From Clostridium_AT radicumherbarum (GTDB lineage Bacteria > Bacillota > Clostridia > Clostridiales > Clostridiaceae), in contig NZ_JBJHZY010000002.1 of the NCBI RefSeq assembly GCF_045310525.1, positions 682,001-746,000 of the forward strand: a DNA stretch of 64,000 nucleotides. Reading direction: 5' to 3'. Shown here piece after piece: positions 1 through 8,950 of this stretch (position 1 is its first letter; each line of letters starts with the position of its first letter). The notes under the pieces are model-generated. The model was not told where the DNA came from and searched no databases. It saw nothing but the letters and a program-made list of their open reading frames with translations. The translations under genes and the position numbers were made by a program.

Positions 1-1199
1 ACTGTTATAACCTCTTCATCACCAATAATTATCTTTTTAATTTCATCCTTTATTGGCGCTGGTGACTTTCCATATAGGCCCTTTACATATTCCTTTATTT
101 CCTTAGGAACCATTTTATATCTTTCACCGGCTAGAATATTAAATACAGCTTGGGTTCCCACCATTTGGCTAAGTGGGGTAACTAATGGAGGAAAACCTAA
201 ATCCTCCCTTACCTTAGGAATTTCTCTAAGGACTTCTTCGAATTTATCTTCTGCCTTCTGGGACTTAAGCTGTGACAAAAGATTTGAAAGCATTCCACCT
301 GGAACCTTATAGGTTATAGTTTTAGGCTCAACATCCATAACCTTAGGATTTAATATTCCTGCTTCCCTGTATTTTTCTTTTATAGGCTTAAAATAATCTG
401 CAATTTCTCCCAGTAAATTTATGTCTAATTTTGAATCCCTTTCACCCTCTTTAAGAGTGAGTACCATTGACTCTGTAGCTGGCTGTGAAGTACCTTCTCC
501 AAATGGTGAAATTGCAGTATCTATTATATCTATTCCAGCTTCTACCGCTTTTAAATAGGTCATAGATGCAATTCCGCTTGTACTATGAGTATGTAAATCT
601 AAAGGAACACCTATATTCTCCTTTAGCTTCTTCACAAGCTCATAGGCTGAGTTAGGAGTCAATATGCCCGCCATATCTTTTATGCAAATGGAATCTGCTC
701 CTAAAGTCTCCATCTTCTTTGATAATTCAACATAATAGTCTAAGGTATGAATGGCGCTTGTAGTATAGCTTATTGCACACTGGCAGTGAGCTCCTGCTTC
801 TTTTATAGCCTTAATGGAAGTTTCAAGGTTTCTCACATCATTTAGTGCATCAAAAACTCTTATAATATCTATTCCATTTTCCACCGACTTTTTAATAAAG
901 GCTTCTACAACATCATCAGGATAATGCTTGTAACCTAAAAGATTCTGTCCTCTTAAAAGCATTTGAAGCTTTGTATTTTTAACCCTTTTTCGAATTTCCC
1001 TTAACCTTTCCCAAGGATCCTCATTAAGAAATCGAAGACAGGCATCAAAGGTTGCTCCTCCCCAGACCTCCAGTGAATAATAACCTACGTTGTCCATCTT
1101 TTCTAGAATTGGTAGTATTTCTTCTGTTTTAAGTCTTGTAGCAATTAATGATTGATGTCCATCTCTAAGTGCTGTTTCAGTTATTTTAACTGGATTCAT
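1..1199 (-). CDS. oadA: Oxaloacetate decarboxylase alpha / pyruvate carboxylase subunit B-type carboxyltransferase (partial, 3' end outside window)
   Basis: Biotin-dependent carboxyltransferase subunit. After citrate lyase it would process oxaloacetate to pyruvate plus CO2. About 399 N-terminal residues are visible; the C-terminal part, where a biotinyl domain would lie, is beyond the left edge. The start ATG is preceded by AGGAAGGTGA. Near the N-terminus is ALRDGHQSL, the DRE-TIM metal/substrate motif of this family, and later DLHTHSTSG, the metal-binding histidine loop. It follows citX by 95 bases on the same strand, so it looks like the last visible gene of the citrate operon. A PycB role cannot be separated from OadA without the rest of the gene and its neighbours. 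Confidence 0.9.
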   Translation of the reverse strand, partial: MNPVKITETALRDGHQSLIATRLKTEEILPILEKMDNVGYYSLEVWGGATFDACLRFLNEDPWERLREIRKRVKNTKLQMLLRGQNLLGYKHYPDDVVEAFIKKSVENGIDIIRVFDALNDVRNLETSIKAIKEAGAHCQCAISYTTSAIHTLDYYVELSKKMETLGADSICIKDMAGILTPNSAYELVKKLKENIGVPLDLHTHSTSGIASMTYLKAVEAGIDIIDTAISPFGEGTSQPATESMVLTLKEGERDSKLDINLLGEIADYFKPIKEKYREAGILNPKVMDVEPKTITYKVPGGMLSNLLSQLKSQKAEDKFEEVLREIPKVREDLGFPPLVTPLSQMVGTQAVFNILAGERYKMVPKEIKEYVKGLYGKSPAPIKDEIKKIIIGDEEVIT

Positions 1200-1294
1200 T
1201 TTAATTCACCTTCCTAGTATTCATCTCTAATGAGCAGTCTTACTAGCTTAGTTTAGTATGCCCATTTCGATTTAAGTAAATCTATTAAATTGCT

Positions 1295-1837
1295 TTATAA
1301 CTTTATGTTTTTAAAATAATCTATTGCCATTTCTTCTATTTTTTCTATTAACTCACTAACTTCATGTTTTCTTGATCTGCCGCATTCAAAGGCATTACTT
1401 TTACATATAAGGCATTTTCTTGGCTGAAGACCTAAGTCTCTCCTTGAAACTTGGTTACCCGATGCATCTAAAACGTCAAAATCATATAGTCTTCCAAGGG
1501 GATGAATTTCTTCAATATCTGCAGCTATTTTTTTAATTAATTTATCTTTTTCATAAAATACTGCAAAATACTCTGGACCGCTGTTTTTATATAAGATTTT
1601 TTCATGTACAATATCAATTAAAAGTTCCCCCAATTTTTGTTTAAAGGCTCTTAACCCTTCATCAAAAATATTTTTTACAAGTGGGTTATACTTAACGGCT
1701 CCTGGTATATTTAATTTATAAGAAACTATGGTACTTCCATATTTATTTATTAAATATTGCTGATAATCAACTCTTATATCTCTTGCTTCCAATATATCTT
1801 CAAGGCTTTGTTTTTCACCGCTAAAGTACTCACTCAC
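1295..1837 (-). CDS. citX: Apo-citrate lyase phosphoribosyl-dephospho-CoA transferase (holo-ACP synthase CitX)
   Basis: CitX transfers the 2'-(5''-triphosphoribosyl)-3'-dephospho-CoA prosthetic group to the serine of the citrate lyase acyl carrier protein CitD. The 180-residue protein has the family signature HPLGRLYDFDV at about residues 112-122, an SRRDLG segment, and a cysteine cluster (CLIC at 142-145, Cys152) followed by RSRKH. Length is normal for stand-alone CitX. It lies 88 bases after citF on the same strand, with a REP-like palindrome in between. The ligase CitC and the cofactor synthase CitG are not in this window and must be encoded elsewhere if the enzyme is active. Confidence 0.93.
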   Translation of the reverse strand: MSEYFSGEKQSLEDILEARDIRVDYQQYLINKYGSTIVSYKLNIPGAVKYNPLVKNIFDEGLRAFKQKLGELLIDIVHEKILYKNSGPEYFAVFYEKDKLIKKIAADIEEIHPLGRLYDFDVLDASGNQVSRRDLGLQPRKCLICKSNAFECGRSRKHEVSELIEKIEEMAIDYFKNIKL

Positions 1838-1892
1838 TTATAATCACTCCTTGCTAACAATTATGAGACGATGCAATTGTCTGTAAAATCTG

Positions 1893-1925
1893 CTATGCGG
1901 CAGAAGAAACGTCCCCGTTCCACGT
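1893..1925 (-). repeat. REP-like palindrome copy a, directly after citF stop
   Basis: On the minus strand the sequence continues from the citF TAG straight into ACGTGGAACGGGGACG, then TTTCTTCTGCCGCA. The core GGGGACGTTTCTT matches the other copies; the flanking arms are degenerate here. Sense orientation relative to citF. Confidence 0.7.
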
Positions 1926-3458
1926 CTATTTTACCTTTTTAACTACATCAATAATGCTTCCATCTCTATATTCAATTATACCAACAACTTCACCTTCGTA
2001 CTCAATCTTATCTGGAATACCAACTATACTGTAAGCTTTATCCTTTAGTTCTTCTATGCTCTTTACTGGAAGATTAACTGCTTTAAAGCTTTCTAATAAA
2101 TCAGTTCTCCTTGGATTTACAGCGATACCTACTTCTGTTACTACAACGTCAATGCTTTCACCTGGTGTAATTACAGTGTTTACATCTTCAACGATGCAAG
2201 GTATTCTGCCGCGGATTAATGGAGTAACAATAACAGTAAGCTTTGCACAAGCAGCTGTATCTGAGTGTCCTCCAGAAGCGCCTCTTAAAACTCCATCTGA
2301 GCCAGTCATAACATTTACATTGAATTTTGTATCTATTTCAAGTGCTGATAATACAACTACATCAAGCTTATTAGCTATGCATCCCTTATTATGAGGATTA
2401 GCATAAAAGGAAGCATCTATTTCATGCTGCATTGGATTATTTCCAATAGAATTTACTGAAACCAAATCGAAGTCTTGTACATCATAAATATGTTTAATTA
2501 AGCCTTCTTCAAGCATCTCTATCATAGGCTTGGTTATTCCACCTAAAGCAAAACTAGCTTTTATATCTCTCTTAAGCATCTCTTCTCTTAAAAATCTAGT
2601 TACTGCAAGTGCTGAACCACCTGAACCTGTTTGAAAGGAGTAACCATCTTTGAAATAAGGTGAAGCAGTTATTGCCTTACTTGCATTCTCGGCTATTAAA
2701 AGCTCCTTTGGATTCTTAGTATACCTTGTAGCACCAGAAGCTATTCCTGCAGGATCTCCAATTGAATCTATTTTAACCACATAATCAACATAGGTTTGGT
2801 CAATGCTAGCAGGCATGTTTGGGAACTCTACCAAGCAATCTGTAAGTATAACTACCTTGTCTGCATATTTGGCATCCACCATAGCATAGCCTAAGGAGCC
2901 GCAGTTTGCCTTTCCTCTAGTACCACTTGCGTTTCCATACTCATCAGAGGCTGGGGCACCTAAAAATGCTACATCTATTTTAATATCCCCACACTCTACT
3001 GCTCTAGCTCTTCCACCATGAGATCTTACAATAACAGGCTCCTTTAAGATTCCACTGGAAATAGCTTCTGCCAATGCTCCTCTTAGCCCGCTTGTAGTTA
3101 TTTTAGATATTACTCCATTTTTTATATGTTCAATAAGAGGCTTATGTACACTTCCAAGTGAACTGGTAGCTAGTGTTAAATCCTTTATTCCAAGCTTTGC
3201 AATTACCCCTAAGACATTATTTAAAATATAGTCTCCTTCTCTAAAGTGATGATGAAAGGAGATTGTCATACCATCCTTTAAACCAGTTTTTAATATAGCT
3301 TCTTCAATACTTCTTAATAGTTTATTTTCACCAGGTTTAACTGGCTTTATCTTAGGAGTTGTTTTTACTATTTCGTCACTAAAGGCAAATTGACCTTCAA
3401 AAGGTTTTCTGTCCTTTAATATTCCATCTGGAATCTCTCTTCCAATAATGTTTATCAT
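1926..3458 (-). CDS. citF: Citrate lyase alpha subunit (citrate:acetyl-ACP transferase)
   Basis: CitF exchanges the acetyl group on the CitD acyl carrier protein for citrate, giving citryl-ACP, in the cytosolic citrate lyase complex. The 510-residue product has the usual CitF length and contains the CoA-transferase-like regions SFHHHFREGDY near the N-terminus, GSGGSALAVTRFL in the middle and GGHSDTAACAKLTV near the C-terminus. It begins 14 bases after citE with the ribosome binding site AAGGAGG. The order D-E-F is the standard one for citrate lyase operons. Nothing appears truncated. Confidence 0.96.
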   Translation of the reverse strand: MINIIGREIPDGILKDRKPFEGQFAFSDEIVKTTPKIKPVKPGENKLLRSIEEAILKTGLKDGMTISFHHHFREGDYILNNVLGVIAKLGIKDLTLATSSLGSVHKPLIEHIKNGVISKITTSGLRGALAEAISSGILKEPVIVRSHGGRARAVECGDIKIDVAFLGAPASDEYGNASGTRGKANCGSLGYAMVDAKYADKVVILTDCLVEFPNMPASIDQTYVDYVVKIDSIGDPAGIASGATRYTKNPKELLIAENASKAITASPYFKDGYSFQTGSGGSALAVTRFLREEMLKRDIKASFALGGITKPMIEMLEEGLIKHIYDVQDFDLVSVNSIGNNPMQHEIDASFYANPHNKGCIANKLDVVVLSALEIDTKFNVNVMTGSDGVLRGASGGHSDTAACAKLTVIVTPLIRGRIPCIVEDVNTVITPGESIDVVVTEVGIAVNPRRTDLLESFKAVNLPVKSIEELKDKAYSIVGIPDKIEYEGEVVGIIEYRDGSIIDVVKKVK

Positions 3459-3472
3459 ATTTTTTAACCTCC

Positions 3473-4357
3473 TTATGCATTCACATTTAGGCCTGATGCA
3501 GCAGCTAACTGAAGTATTCTTTCAGCTCTTTCCACTATAGGCTTATCTACCATTTTTCCATTTACAGAAATAACTCCAAGGCCTTTTTCTTCTGCTTCTT
3601 TAGCAGCTCTTACTATAGAAATTGACTTATTAATTTCTTTTTCTGATGGTGTGTAAATCTCATGTACTGGCTTAATCTGTCTTGGATTAATAACAGACTT
3701 ACCATCAAATCCAAGCTGTTTAATAAGTTCTACTTCTCTTCTAAAGCCTTCCTCATTATCAACCTCTGTATAAACTGTATCCAAGGCATAAATTCCTGCA
3801 GCTCTTGCAGCAATAACAATCTGGCTTCTAGCTCCTAAAAGCTCCATGCCGTCAGGATACCTCTTTGTCTTAAGATTTGTTACATAGTCCTCTGCTCCTA
3901 GAGCTACTGCTATTAGCCTTTTACTTGCAGTGGCAATTTCAAAGGCATTAATTATCCCAATTGGGCTTTCAATTGCCGCCATCATCTTTGTACTTCCAAC
4001 ATCTCTACCGCACTTTCTTTCTACTTCTTCTATAACAGCTTCTACTGCATGTATGTCTTCCTTTCTTTCAGTTTTAGGAAGTCTTATAACATGTACTCCA
4101 GCTCTAACAACAGCCTCTATGTCCTCTCTTCCAAAGGGAGAATCCAGTCCATTTATTCTTACAACTAATTCTGTATTTCCATAATCTATAGTTTTTAATG
4201 CATTATATATTAAAAATCTAGCGGAATCCTTTTCAGTTAAGGCAACTGCATCCTCTAGGTCAAACATGAGAGAGTCTGCACCATAAATGTAAGCGTCCCT
4301 AACCATACTTGGATTACTTGCTGGAAGGAACATCATTGTTCTTCTTAATCTCTCCAT
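3473..4357 (-). CDS. citE: Citrate lyase beta subunit (citryl-ACP lyase)
   Basis: CitE cleaves citryl-ACP to oxaloacetate and acetyl-ACP. The product, 294 residues from the chosen ATG, starts MERLRRTMMFLPASNP and has the conserved segments SLMFDLEDAV, RINGLD, ESPIGIINAFEIA and LGAEDY of the HpcH/HpaI-CitE fold, which carry Mg2+ and substrate ligands. A TTG six codons upstream would extend it into citD, but GGGAGG lies 10 bases before the ATG, which decides the start. Only two bases separate it from the citD stop, so translation is probably coupled. Confidence 0.96.
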   Translation of the reverse strand: MERLRRTMMFLPASNPSMVRDAYIYGADSLMFDLEDAVALTEKDSARFLIYNALKTIDYGNTELVVRINGLDSPFGREDIEAVVRAGVHVIRLPKTERKEDIHAVEAVIEEVERKCGRDVGSTKMMAAIESPIGIINAFEIATASKRLIAVALGAEDYVTNLKTKRYPDGMELLGARSQIVIAARAAGIYALDTVYTEVDNEEGFRREVELIKQLGFDGKSVINPRQIKPVHEIYTPSEKEINKSISIVRAAKEAEEKGLGVISVNGKMVDKPIVERAERILQLAAASGLNVNA

Positions 4358-4359
4358 AA

Positions 4360-4656
4360 CTATACGGCCTCCCAATCAAATTTCTCTTTTATACCTGCTG
4401 CTCTATAGGCTGCACATTGTACTCTTGCCTTAATTGTGCAATCTAAAGCCCCTTTATCTGCAGCTATTATTCTAGCATTCTCTACTTTTAGATTTTCTAA
4501 GGTTTCAGTTATTACCTTTCTTATTTGTCTCCCATACTGTCTTTCTACACTACTGTTAAGCTCAATTTGTATTCCAGCTTCTTCTGTAGGTTCTATAATT
4601 ATTTGGATGTCACTAGATTCTAAAGTTCCAGCTATTGAGTTTTTCATTAGCTTCAT
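4360..4656 (-). CDS. citD: Citrate lyase acyl carrier protein (gamma subunit)
   Basis: CitD is the acyl carrier of citrate lyase. The 98-residue protein has the conserved TLESSD motif; the first serine of this pair (residue 14) is at the position that carries the prosthetic group in characterised CitD proteins. The ATG has AGGAGG six bases upstream. It is the first gene of the cit operon, about 170 bases downstream of a plausible promoter. The leader holds a second ACAGGAGG-ATGAAG segment resembling its own start region. Confidence 0.96.
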   Translation of the reverse strand: MKLMKNSIAGTLESSDIQIIIEPTEEAGIQIELNSSVERQYGRQIRKVITETLENLKVENARIIAADKGALDCTIKARVQCAAYRAAGIKEKFDWEAV

Positions 4657-4684
4657 GATTTCCCTCCTGTTTTCCTCTGGGGTA

Positions 4685-4707
4685 CATGAAGATTATTAAT
4701 CTTCATG
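4685..4707. repeat. Perfect 23-base palindrome in the citD leader
   Basis: CATGAAGATT, AAT, AATCTTCATG forms a 10-bp hairpin about 30 bases before citD. On the minus strand it follows ACAGGAGG, so it looks like a second copy of the citD Shine-Dalgarno and start region. It could fold in the leader RNA and influence ribosome access. No T-run follows, so it is not a terminator. Confidence 0.7.
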
Positions 4708-4828
4708 CCTCCTGTATTCCTTTGAAGCACAAAACAATGATTAATTATTTTGCGTCCTGCTTTTTTTATTGTATTAAGCAATTATTAATTCAATACGCTA
4801 AATTCATTACCGGCCAGTATTTAAGTTA

Positions 4829-4879
4829 ATTATAAAATAAACATAGTTCCCACTAAAGTTTTTTTGATGTTCTTTAGTG
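4829..4879 (-). promoter_or_regulatory. Candidate cit operon promoter with inverted-repeat operator
   Basis: On the minus strand TATAAT (4834-4829) lies 17 bases after TTTAGT (4857-4852). The weak -35 is embedded in an inverted repeat CACTAAAG-N13-CTTTAGTG (4851-4879). A palindrome over a poor -35 suits an activator, or a repressor acting at the promoter. Candidate binders from the neighbourhood are the GntR protein, the OmpR-type response regulator, or a regulator elsewhere. The assignment is inference. Confidence 0.55.
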
Positions 4880-4897
4880 TATTTTTTGTGTTTTTTT

Positions 4898-4947
4898 ACA
4901 TATAAAAAGAAGAATAACCATGAAGGGTTATTCTTCTTTTTATATGT
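4898..4947 (-). terminator. Intrinsic terminator after the GntR regulator gene
   Basis: Arms at 4898-4919 and 4926-4947 are perfect 22-base inverted repeats separated by six bases; the stem core is GAAGAATAACC with flanking A/T runs. It lies 28 bases past the GntR stop and upstream of the cit promoter, so it insulates citDEFX from the regulator gene. Confidence 0.85.
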
Positions 4948-4974
4948 TATATGCTTTATAAATTAGCCTTCTAA

Positions 4975-5655
4975 CTAATCTTTAATCTCCGAGGTTACTA
5001 TAATTAGTGAGTATTCCAGGTGCTTTTTTATAATAAACTCTATGCCTTCCTTATCTTTTTCTATTATGGCCTTTAAAATTTCTCTATGCTCCTTAATGCC
5101 TTCTTCTCTTCTTTCATTTTCCGAAATGGAAATATTCCTAAACCTTTGAAGGTATTCGTTTAACCTGCTGATCATACTTTCTAATCTTTTCATTCTGCTG
5201 GCTCTATAAATTCTAGTATTAAATTCACCAAATAATTTAATTACCTCTTCAACCTTACCTGCTCTGTTTTGTTCTTCAGTTAAATCAAGGAGTTTTTCTA
5301 TTTCATTAATCTCTTCTAAAGTTATATTATCCATGGCATTGATTGCAGCTAGTACTTCTAAACTGTGTCTTATTTTATAAATTTCTATGACGTCTTCAGT
5401 AGAAATCTTTTTCACCACAACACCTTTTCTTGGCAGATATTCTACTAATTCCTCCATTTCAAGTCTTCTTAGTGCTTCTCTAATTGGGGTTCTGCTTATA
5501 TTCAATCTTTCAGCATATTCTTTTTCTATAATTCTTTCACCAACTGGAATAATGCCACTTATTATGGTTTTTCTTAAGCTTTCATAAACAACATCACTTA
5601 TAGGTTTATTCTGACTGAAATCCGTGCTTTCAACTAGTTTATCTATATAATCCAT
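4975..5655 (-). CDS. GntR family (FadR subfamily, FCD domain) transcriptional regulator
   Basis: DNA-binding regulator of 226 residues. The N-terminal winged helix (about residues 18-80) includes the typical ERIIEKEYAERLNISRTP and IREALRRLEMEELV segments and ends with the wing PRKGVVV. The rest is helical, as in FCD ligand-binding domains, which often bind carboxylic acids via a metal site. It lies immediately upstream of the citrate lyase operon on the same strand but has its own terminator, so a role in controlling cit genes is likely but inferred from position. It lies 134 bases after the sensor kinase gene. Confidence 0.88.
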   Translation of the reverse strand: MDYIDKLVESTDFSQNKPISDVVYESLRKTIISGIIPVGERIIEKEYAERLNISRTPIREALRRLEMEELVEYLPRKGVVVKKISTEDVIEIYKIRHSLEVLAAINAMDNITLEEINEIEKLLDLTEEQNRAGKVEEVIKLFGEFNTRIYRASRMKRLESMISRLNEYLQRFRNISISENERREEGIKEHREILKAIIEKDKEGIEFIIKKHLEYSLIIVTSEIKD

Positions 5656-5774
5656 TATGAAAACTCCCTCTCTTTATTAAACAGAATATATTATATATAG
5701 ATTTTAGCATAAATTTTAATGTGATATGCAACTTTTCTATGCTAGTTCTAACTTTTATTCAAAAGCAGAAAAAT

Positions 5775-5808
5775 AATAGAAAAGATTTTCTAAGAAATCT
5801 TTTCTATT
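5775..5808 (-). terminator. Intrinsic terminator overlapping the sensor kinase stop codon
   Basis: AATAGAAAAGATTT (5775-5788) pairs with AAATCTTTTCTATT (5795-5808). On the minus strand the stem includes the kinase TAG stop in its loop and is followed by ATTTTTC. Confidence 0.7.
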
Positions 5809-8063
5809 AAACTTGAAAGCTTGGCCAATTCTATAGGTTTTAAAATGTAAGCATCAGCAGCCTCATTGTTATTTATTTCCTTTTCGTTTCCGTCAATATA
5901 TCCAGTCATAATAATTACTAACGCATCACTTCTAAGTTCCTTCACCTTTGCTGCTAGCTCACTTCCATTCATGTTAGGCATCATATAGTCAGTTATAAGT
6001 AAATCAAATCTATTAGTATCTGCTTGAAAAAGCTTTAGAGCCTTTAAGCTGTCTGTTTCCGAGACCACATTATAGCCTAGGTGCTCAAGTCCCTTCTTCA
6101 GCACTTTAGTGACCTTTACATTATCATCAACTAGAAGTATTTTTTTATTTTTAGTTTGAATACTTTTAATGTTTTCAGTGCCTTCAACTATTACTTCTTC
6201 CTCTACCAGCGGTAAATAAACCTTAATAGCAGTACCTACTCCCACCTCACTGTCAACAGTTATAATACCCTTATATTTGTCTATTATGTTGTGAACGACA
6301 AAAAGTCCAAGGCCTGTTCCTTCACCCATGGCTTTTGTGGTAAAGAAAGGGTCAAATATTCTTTCCTTAGTTTCTTCATTCATACCGCAGCCATTATCTT
6401 CAACAGTAAGTTCAATATAATTATTTTGCCTATGCAGGGCTTTATTTATTTCCTGTGCTTTTGTACCATTAATATTGGTTAAAGTTATTTTTATCAAGCC
6501 CTCTTTGCCTTTAATAGCTTGAAAAGCATTAGTACATAAATTAAATATAACCTGGTGTATTTGTGTAAAATTAGCTTTCACATACCCTGCTGCGTTATTA
6601 AAATCTAACTGAAGTTTTATATTCTTAGGTAAAATTGCTTTCAATAACTTTATTGTTTCTTTTGTCACTTCATTTACATTAATAAGTTCCAGCTTAGTTA
6701 TTTCTTTATCACTTCTGCTGAAAACTAAAATCTGTTCGATTAAATCCTTACCTTTTTTTGAAGCCTTAAATATCTCGTCAACATCCTCATAGTATTCACT
6801 ATCTTGAGGCAAACTCATAAGCATTAGCTCTGAGTAACCAAGAATAGGGGTTAGCAGATTGTTTATATCATGAGCTATTCCACCTGCAAGAGTTCCAATC
6901 ATTTTTAATCTCTCTGAATGAAAAAGCTCTGATTCCTTTTTTCGCAGCTGCTCAGAGGTTTCATTCAGCATCTTTAAATATTTAGTTTCTTTTTCAAGCT
7001 CTTCCTTGTTCCTTTTCATTCTGATTAATGTTGTTACAAATATATATATAAGGATTGCTATTAAACCATCTATAGCAATAATTTTTAGTAAAAATTTGTT
7101 TATAGGACCTTGAATCTCATCATAGGACATAGTTAGTGCAACCACCCAAAAGTGATCTCCTAGCTCTACAGGTGTATAGGCATTAAGCTTCTTTGCCTTA
7201 GTCAGTTCCTTATTACCTGCATCTGCCCACCAGTATGAATGATAAATTGCGGTTCCTTCCTTGCCTGTAAGTTGGTCTTTAATTAAATTTTCCAGTTCAG
7301 TATAATCCAGGCCAGGAAAAACTTGCTTTCTTGATTCAATAACATCCATTCCCACCTGCTCTTTTACTTGATGCATAATTATGATGCCCTCTTGATCCTT
7401 TACCATGGCATAGCCTTTTTCTCCAATTTTTACAGGCGCAATTAATTTATCATATAAAACATCTAGATTTACTGTTGCCGAGATTATTCCCCTGAAAGTT
7501 TCTCCATCGTAGATTGGTTGATATATATTTAAAATAAAAATATTTCTGCCTTTATCCATATAGGCATTTCCTATATAGGTGCTTTTTTTATTAATTGCCG
7601 TTTTTAAATCCTCATTTATTGCAACGTCATTATTTTTAAGACCTTGAGGATATTCTGCTATAGCCTTTCCTTCTTTATCAAAGATCCTTACGGTATCAAT
7701 AGCCTCTCCCTGTGCAAGATAATAAGACTTTAATTCCTCCATAGAAGCATTAATCCTTTGAGTCTTGTCAACACCAGTAAAAGTCTTAACAAATTTATTA
7801 TCTAAAGTGATTATTTTCATACTATCAGCAACTTCGTTTATAAAAAGCTCTATACTCCGAGAAATGGACCTGGAGGTACCAAGCATACTTTGCTGCTGCT
7901 GAACTACAATTGTATTTTTGTATTGATCATAGGTAATATAGGTAAGCAGGCATAAAATTGCCACTAATGCAATACCTATACAAATTCTAGCCTTTACAAA
8001 TCGAAAATTCACACTATCCATGAACTTCTTTAACAATGATTTTGCCACCTCTGCACACCCCAT
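5790..8063 (-). CDS. Hybrid sensor histidine kinase with extracellular Cache-type domain and C-terminal receiver
   Basis: Membrane signal sensor of 757 residues. A first membrane helix at about 26-46 and a second at about 325-350 bracket an extracellular region that looks like a double Cache sensor (segment KGYAMVKDQEGIIIMH). Then come a coiled linker, a HisKA-type H box (GTLAGGIAHDINN), N box (NLCTNAFQAIKG), and G boxes DNGCGM and GEGTGLGLFVV. The C-terminus is a receiver domain with VDD, the phospho-acceptor in LLITDYMMPNMNG, MTG and the lysine in ILKP. It is divergent from the OmpR-type regulator gene, so a phosphorelay between them is plausible. The ligand is unknown; citrate or another carboxylate would fit the neighbours, but that is inference. 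Confidence 0.9.
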   Translation of the reverse strand: MGCAEVAKSLLKKFMDSVNFRFVKARICIGIALVAILCLLTYITYDQYKNTIVVQQQQSMLGTSRSISRSIELFINEVADSMKIITLDNKFVKTFTGVDKTQRINASMEELKSYYLAQGEAIDTVRIFDKEGKAIAEYPQGLKNNDVAINEDLKTAINKKSTYIGNAYMDKGRNIFILNIYQPIYDGETFRGIISATVNLDVLYDKLIAPVKIGEKGYAMVKDQEGIIIMHQVKEQVGMDVIESRKQVFPGLDYTELENLIKDQLTGKEGTAIYHSYWWADAGNKELTKAKKLNAYTPVELGDHFWVVALTMSYDEIQGPINKFLLKIIAIDGLIAILIYIFVTTLIRMKRNKEELEKETKYLKMLNETSEQLRKKESELFHSERLKMIGTLAGGIAHDINNLLTPILGYSELMLMSLPQDSEYYEDVDEIFKASKKGKDLIEQILVFSRSDKEITKLELINVNEVTKETIKLLKAILPKNIKLQLDFNNAAGYVKANFTQIHQVIFNLCTNAFQAIKGKEGLIKITLTNINGTKAQEINKALHRQNNYIELTVEDNGCGMNEETKERIFDPFFTTKAMGEGTGLGLFVVHNIIDKYKGIITVDSEVGVGTAIKVYLPLVEEEVIVEGTENIKSIQTKNKKILLVDDNVKVTKVLKKGLEHLGYNVVSETDSLKALKLFQADTNRFDLLITDYMMPNMNGSELAAKVKELRSDALVIIMTGYIDGNEKEINNNEAADAYILKPIELAKLSSLIEKIS

Positions 8064-8247
8064 AAATTATATTCTTCTATGAAAACAACTTAATAATAAT
8101 TATAATATATCTTAGGCTTCACATAAAGCTTTTAATGTTATATTGAAATTTAGTATTTTAGTTATTGATTTTTAAAGCTTATTTTTAATATAATTAAATT
8201 AATCAATATAAGATGATAATTTAATCTTTTTATGATACGAGGTAATT

Positions 8248-8943
8248 ATGGAACAAACTAAAATTCTCATTGTTGAAGACGAAGAACCTATAAGAAAATT
8301 AATCTGCAAGATATTAGCAAATGAAAACATGATGGTTTTTCAAGCTGAAAACGGTAGGCAAGCTCTTGAAATGATAAACAAATATAACTTTAATTTAATT
8401 ATATTAGATATATTAATGGATGATATTTCAGGGTATGAAGTAGCAGAAGAAATTAGAAAGCACAATTTACAAATACCTATTATATTCTTAAGTGGTAAAA
8501 ATCAAGATGAAGATATTATAAAGGGTCTGGACTTAGGAGCTGACAGCTATATTACTAAGCCCTTTAGTCCTACTGTGCTATTTGCTAAGGTTAAATCCCA
8601 ACTTAAAAGGCACAAAGAAATTTCTCAAAATGATATTCCTAGTAATCTTATAATTAATGGATGCTTTAAATTTGATTTAAAAAGCTATAAGTTCTATAAG
8701 GAGGAGGTAGAAATTAAATTATCCTCAAAGGAAACAAAGCTTATAAAATTCTTCATGGAACATCCAAATCAAGTATATTCAAAGCAGGAACTATATCAGC
8801 AGGTATGGCAAGATAATTCTTCTGATGATAATAGTATTATGGTTTATATAAAATATTTAAGAGACAAAATTGAGAAGGTTCCAAGCAAGCCAAAATTTAT
8901 TAAGACGGTTTGGGGGATTGGCTATCAGTTTACTGCAAATTAG
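8248..8943 (+). CDS. OmpR/PhoB family response regulator
   Basis: Two-component DNA-binding regulator of 231 residues. The receiver domain (about 1-120) has the acidic pair in VEDEE, phospho-acceptor Asp54 in LIILDILMDD, a switch serine in FLSGK and the lysine in ITKPF. The C-terminal winged helix (about 130-230) ends with the typical VWGIGYQF. It is divergent from the hybrid kinase across 184 bases and probably pairs with it. It ends eight bases from the convergent AbrB-family gene, leaving almost no space for a terminator outside the coding regions. Confidence 0.93.
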   Translation: MEQTKILIVEDEEPIRKLICKILANENMMVFQAENGRQALEMINKYNFNLIILDILMDDISGYEVAEEIRKHNLQIPIIFLSGKNQDEDIIKGLDLGADSYITKPFSPTVLFAKVKSQLKRHKEISQNDIPSNLIINGCFKFDLKSYKFYKEEVEIKLSSKETKLIKFFMEHPNQVYSKQELYQQVWQDNSSDDNSIMVYIKYLRDKIEKVPSKPKFIKTVWGIGYQFTAN

Positions 8944-8950
8944 TTTATAA

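Noticed and set aside
2056..2394. Open frame on the plus strand inside citF
   Set aside because: It lies antisense to conserved CitF coding sequence and has no ribosome site or recognisable domain; many similar antisense frames occur in other genes here and were left out.
4656..4706. Possible 17-codon leader peptide before citD
   Set aside because: The AGGAGG is only one base from its ATG, too close for good initiation. Kept as an observation, not as a gene.
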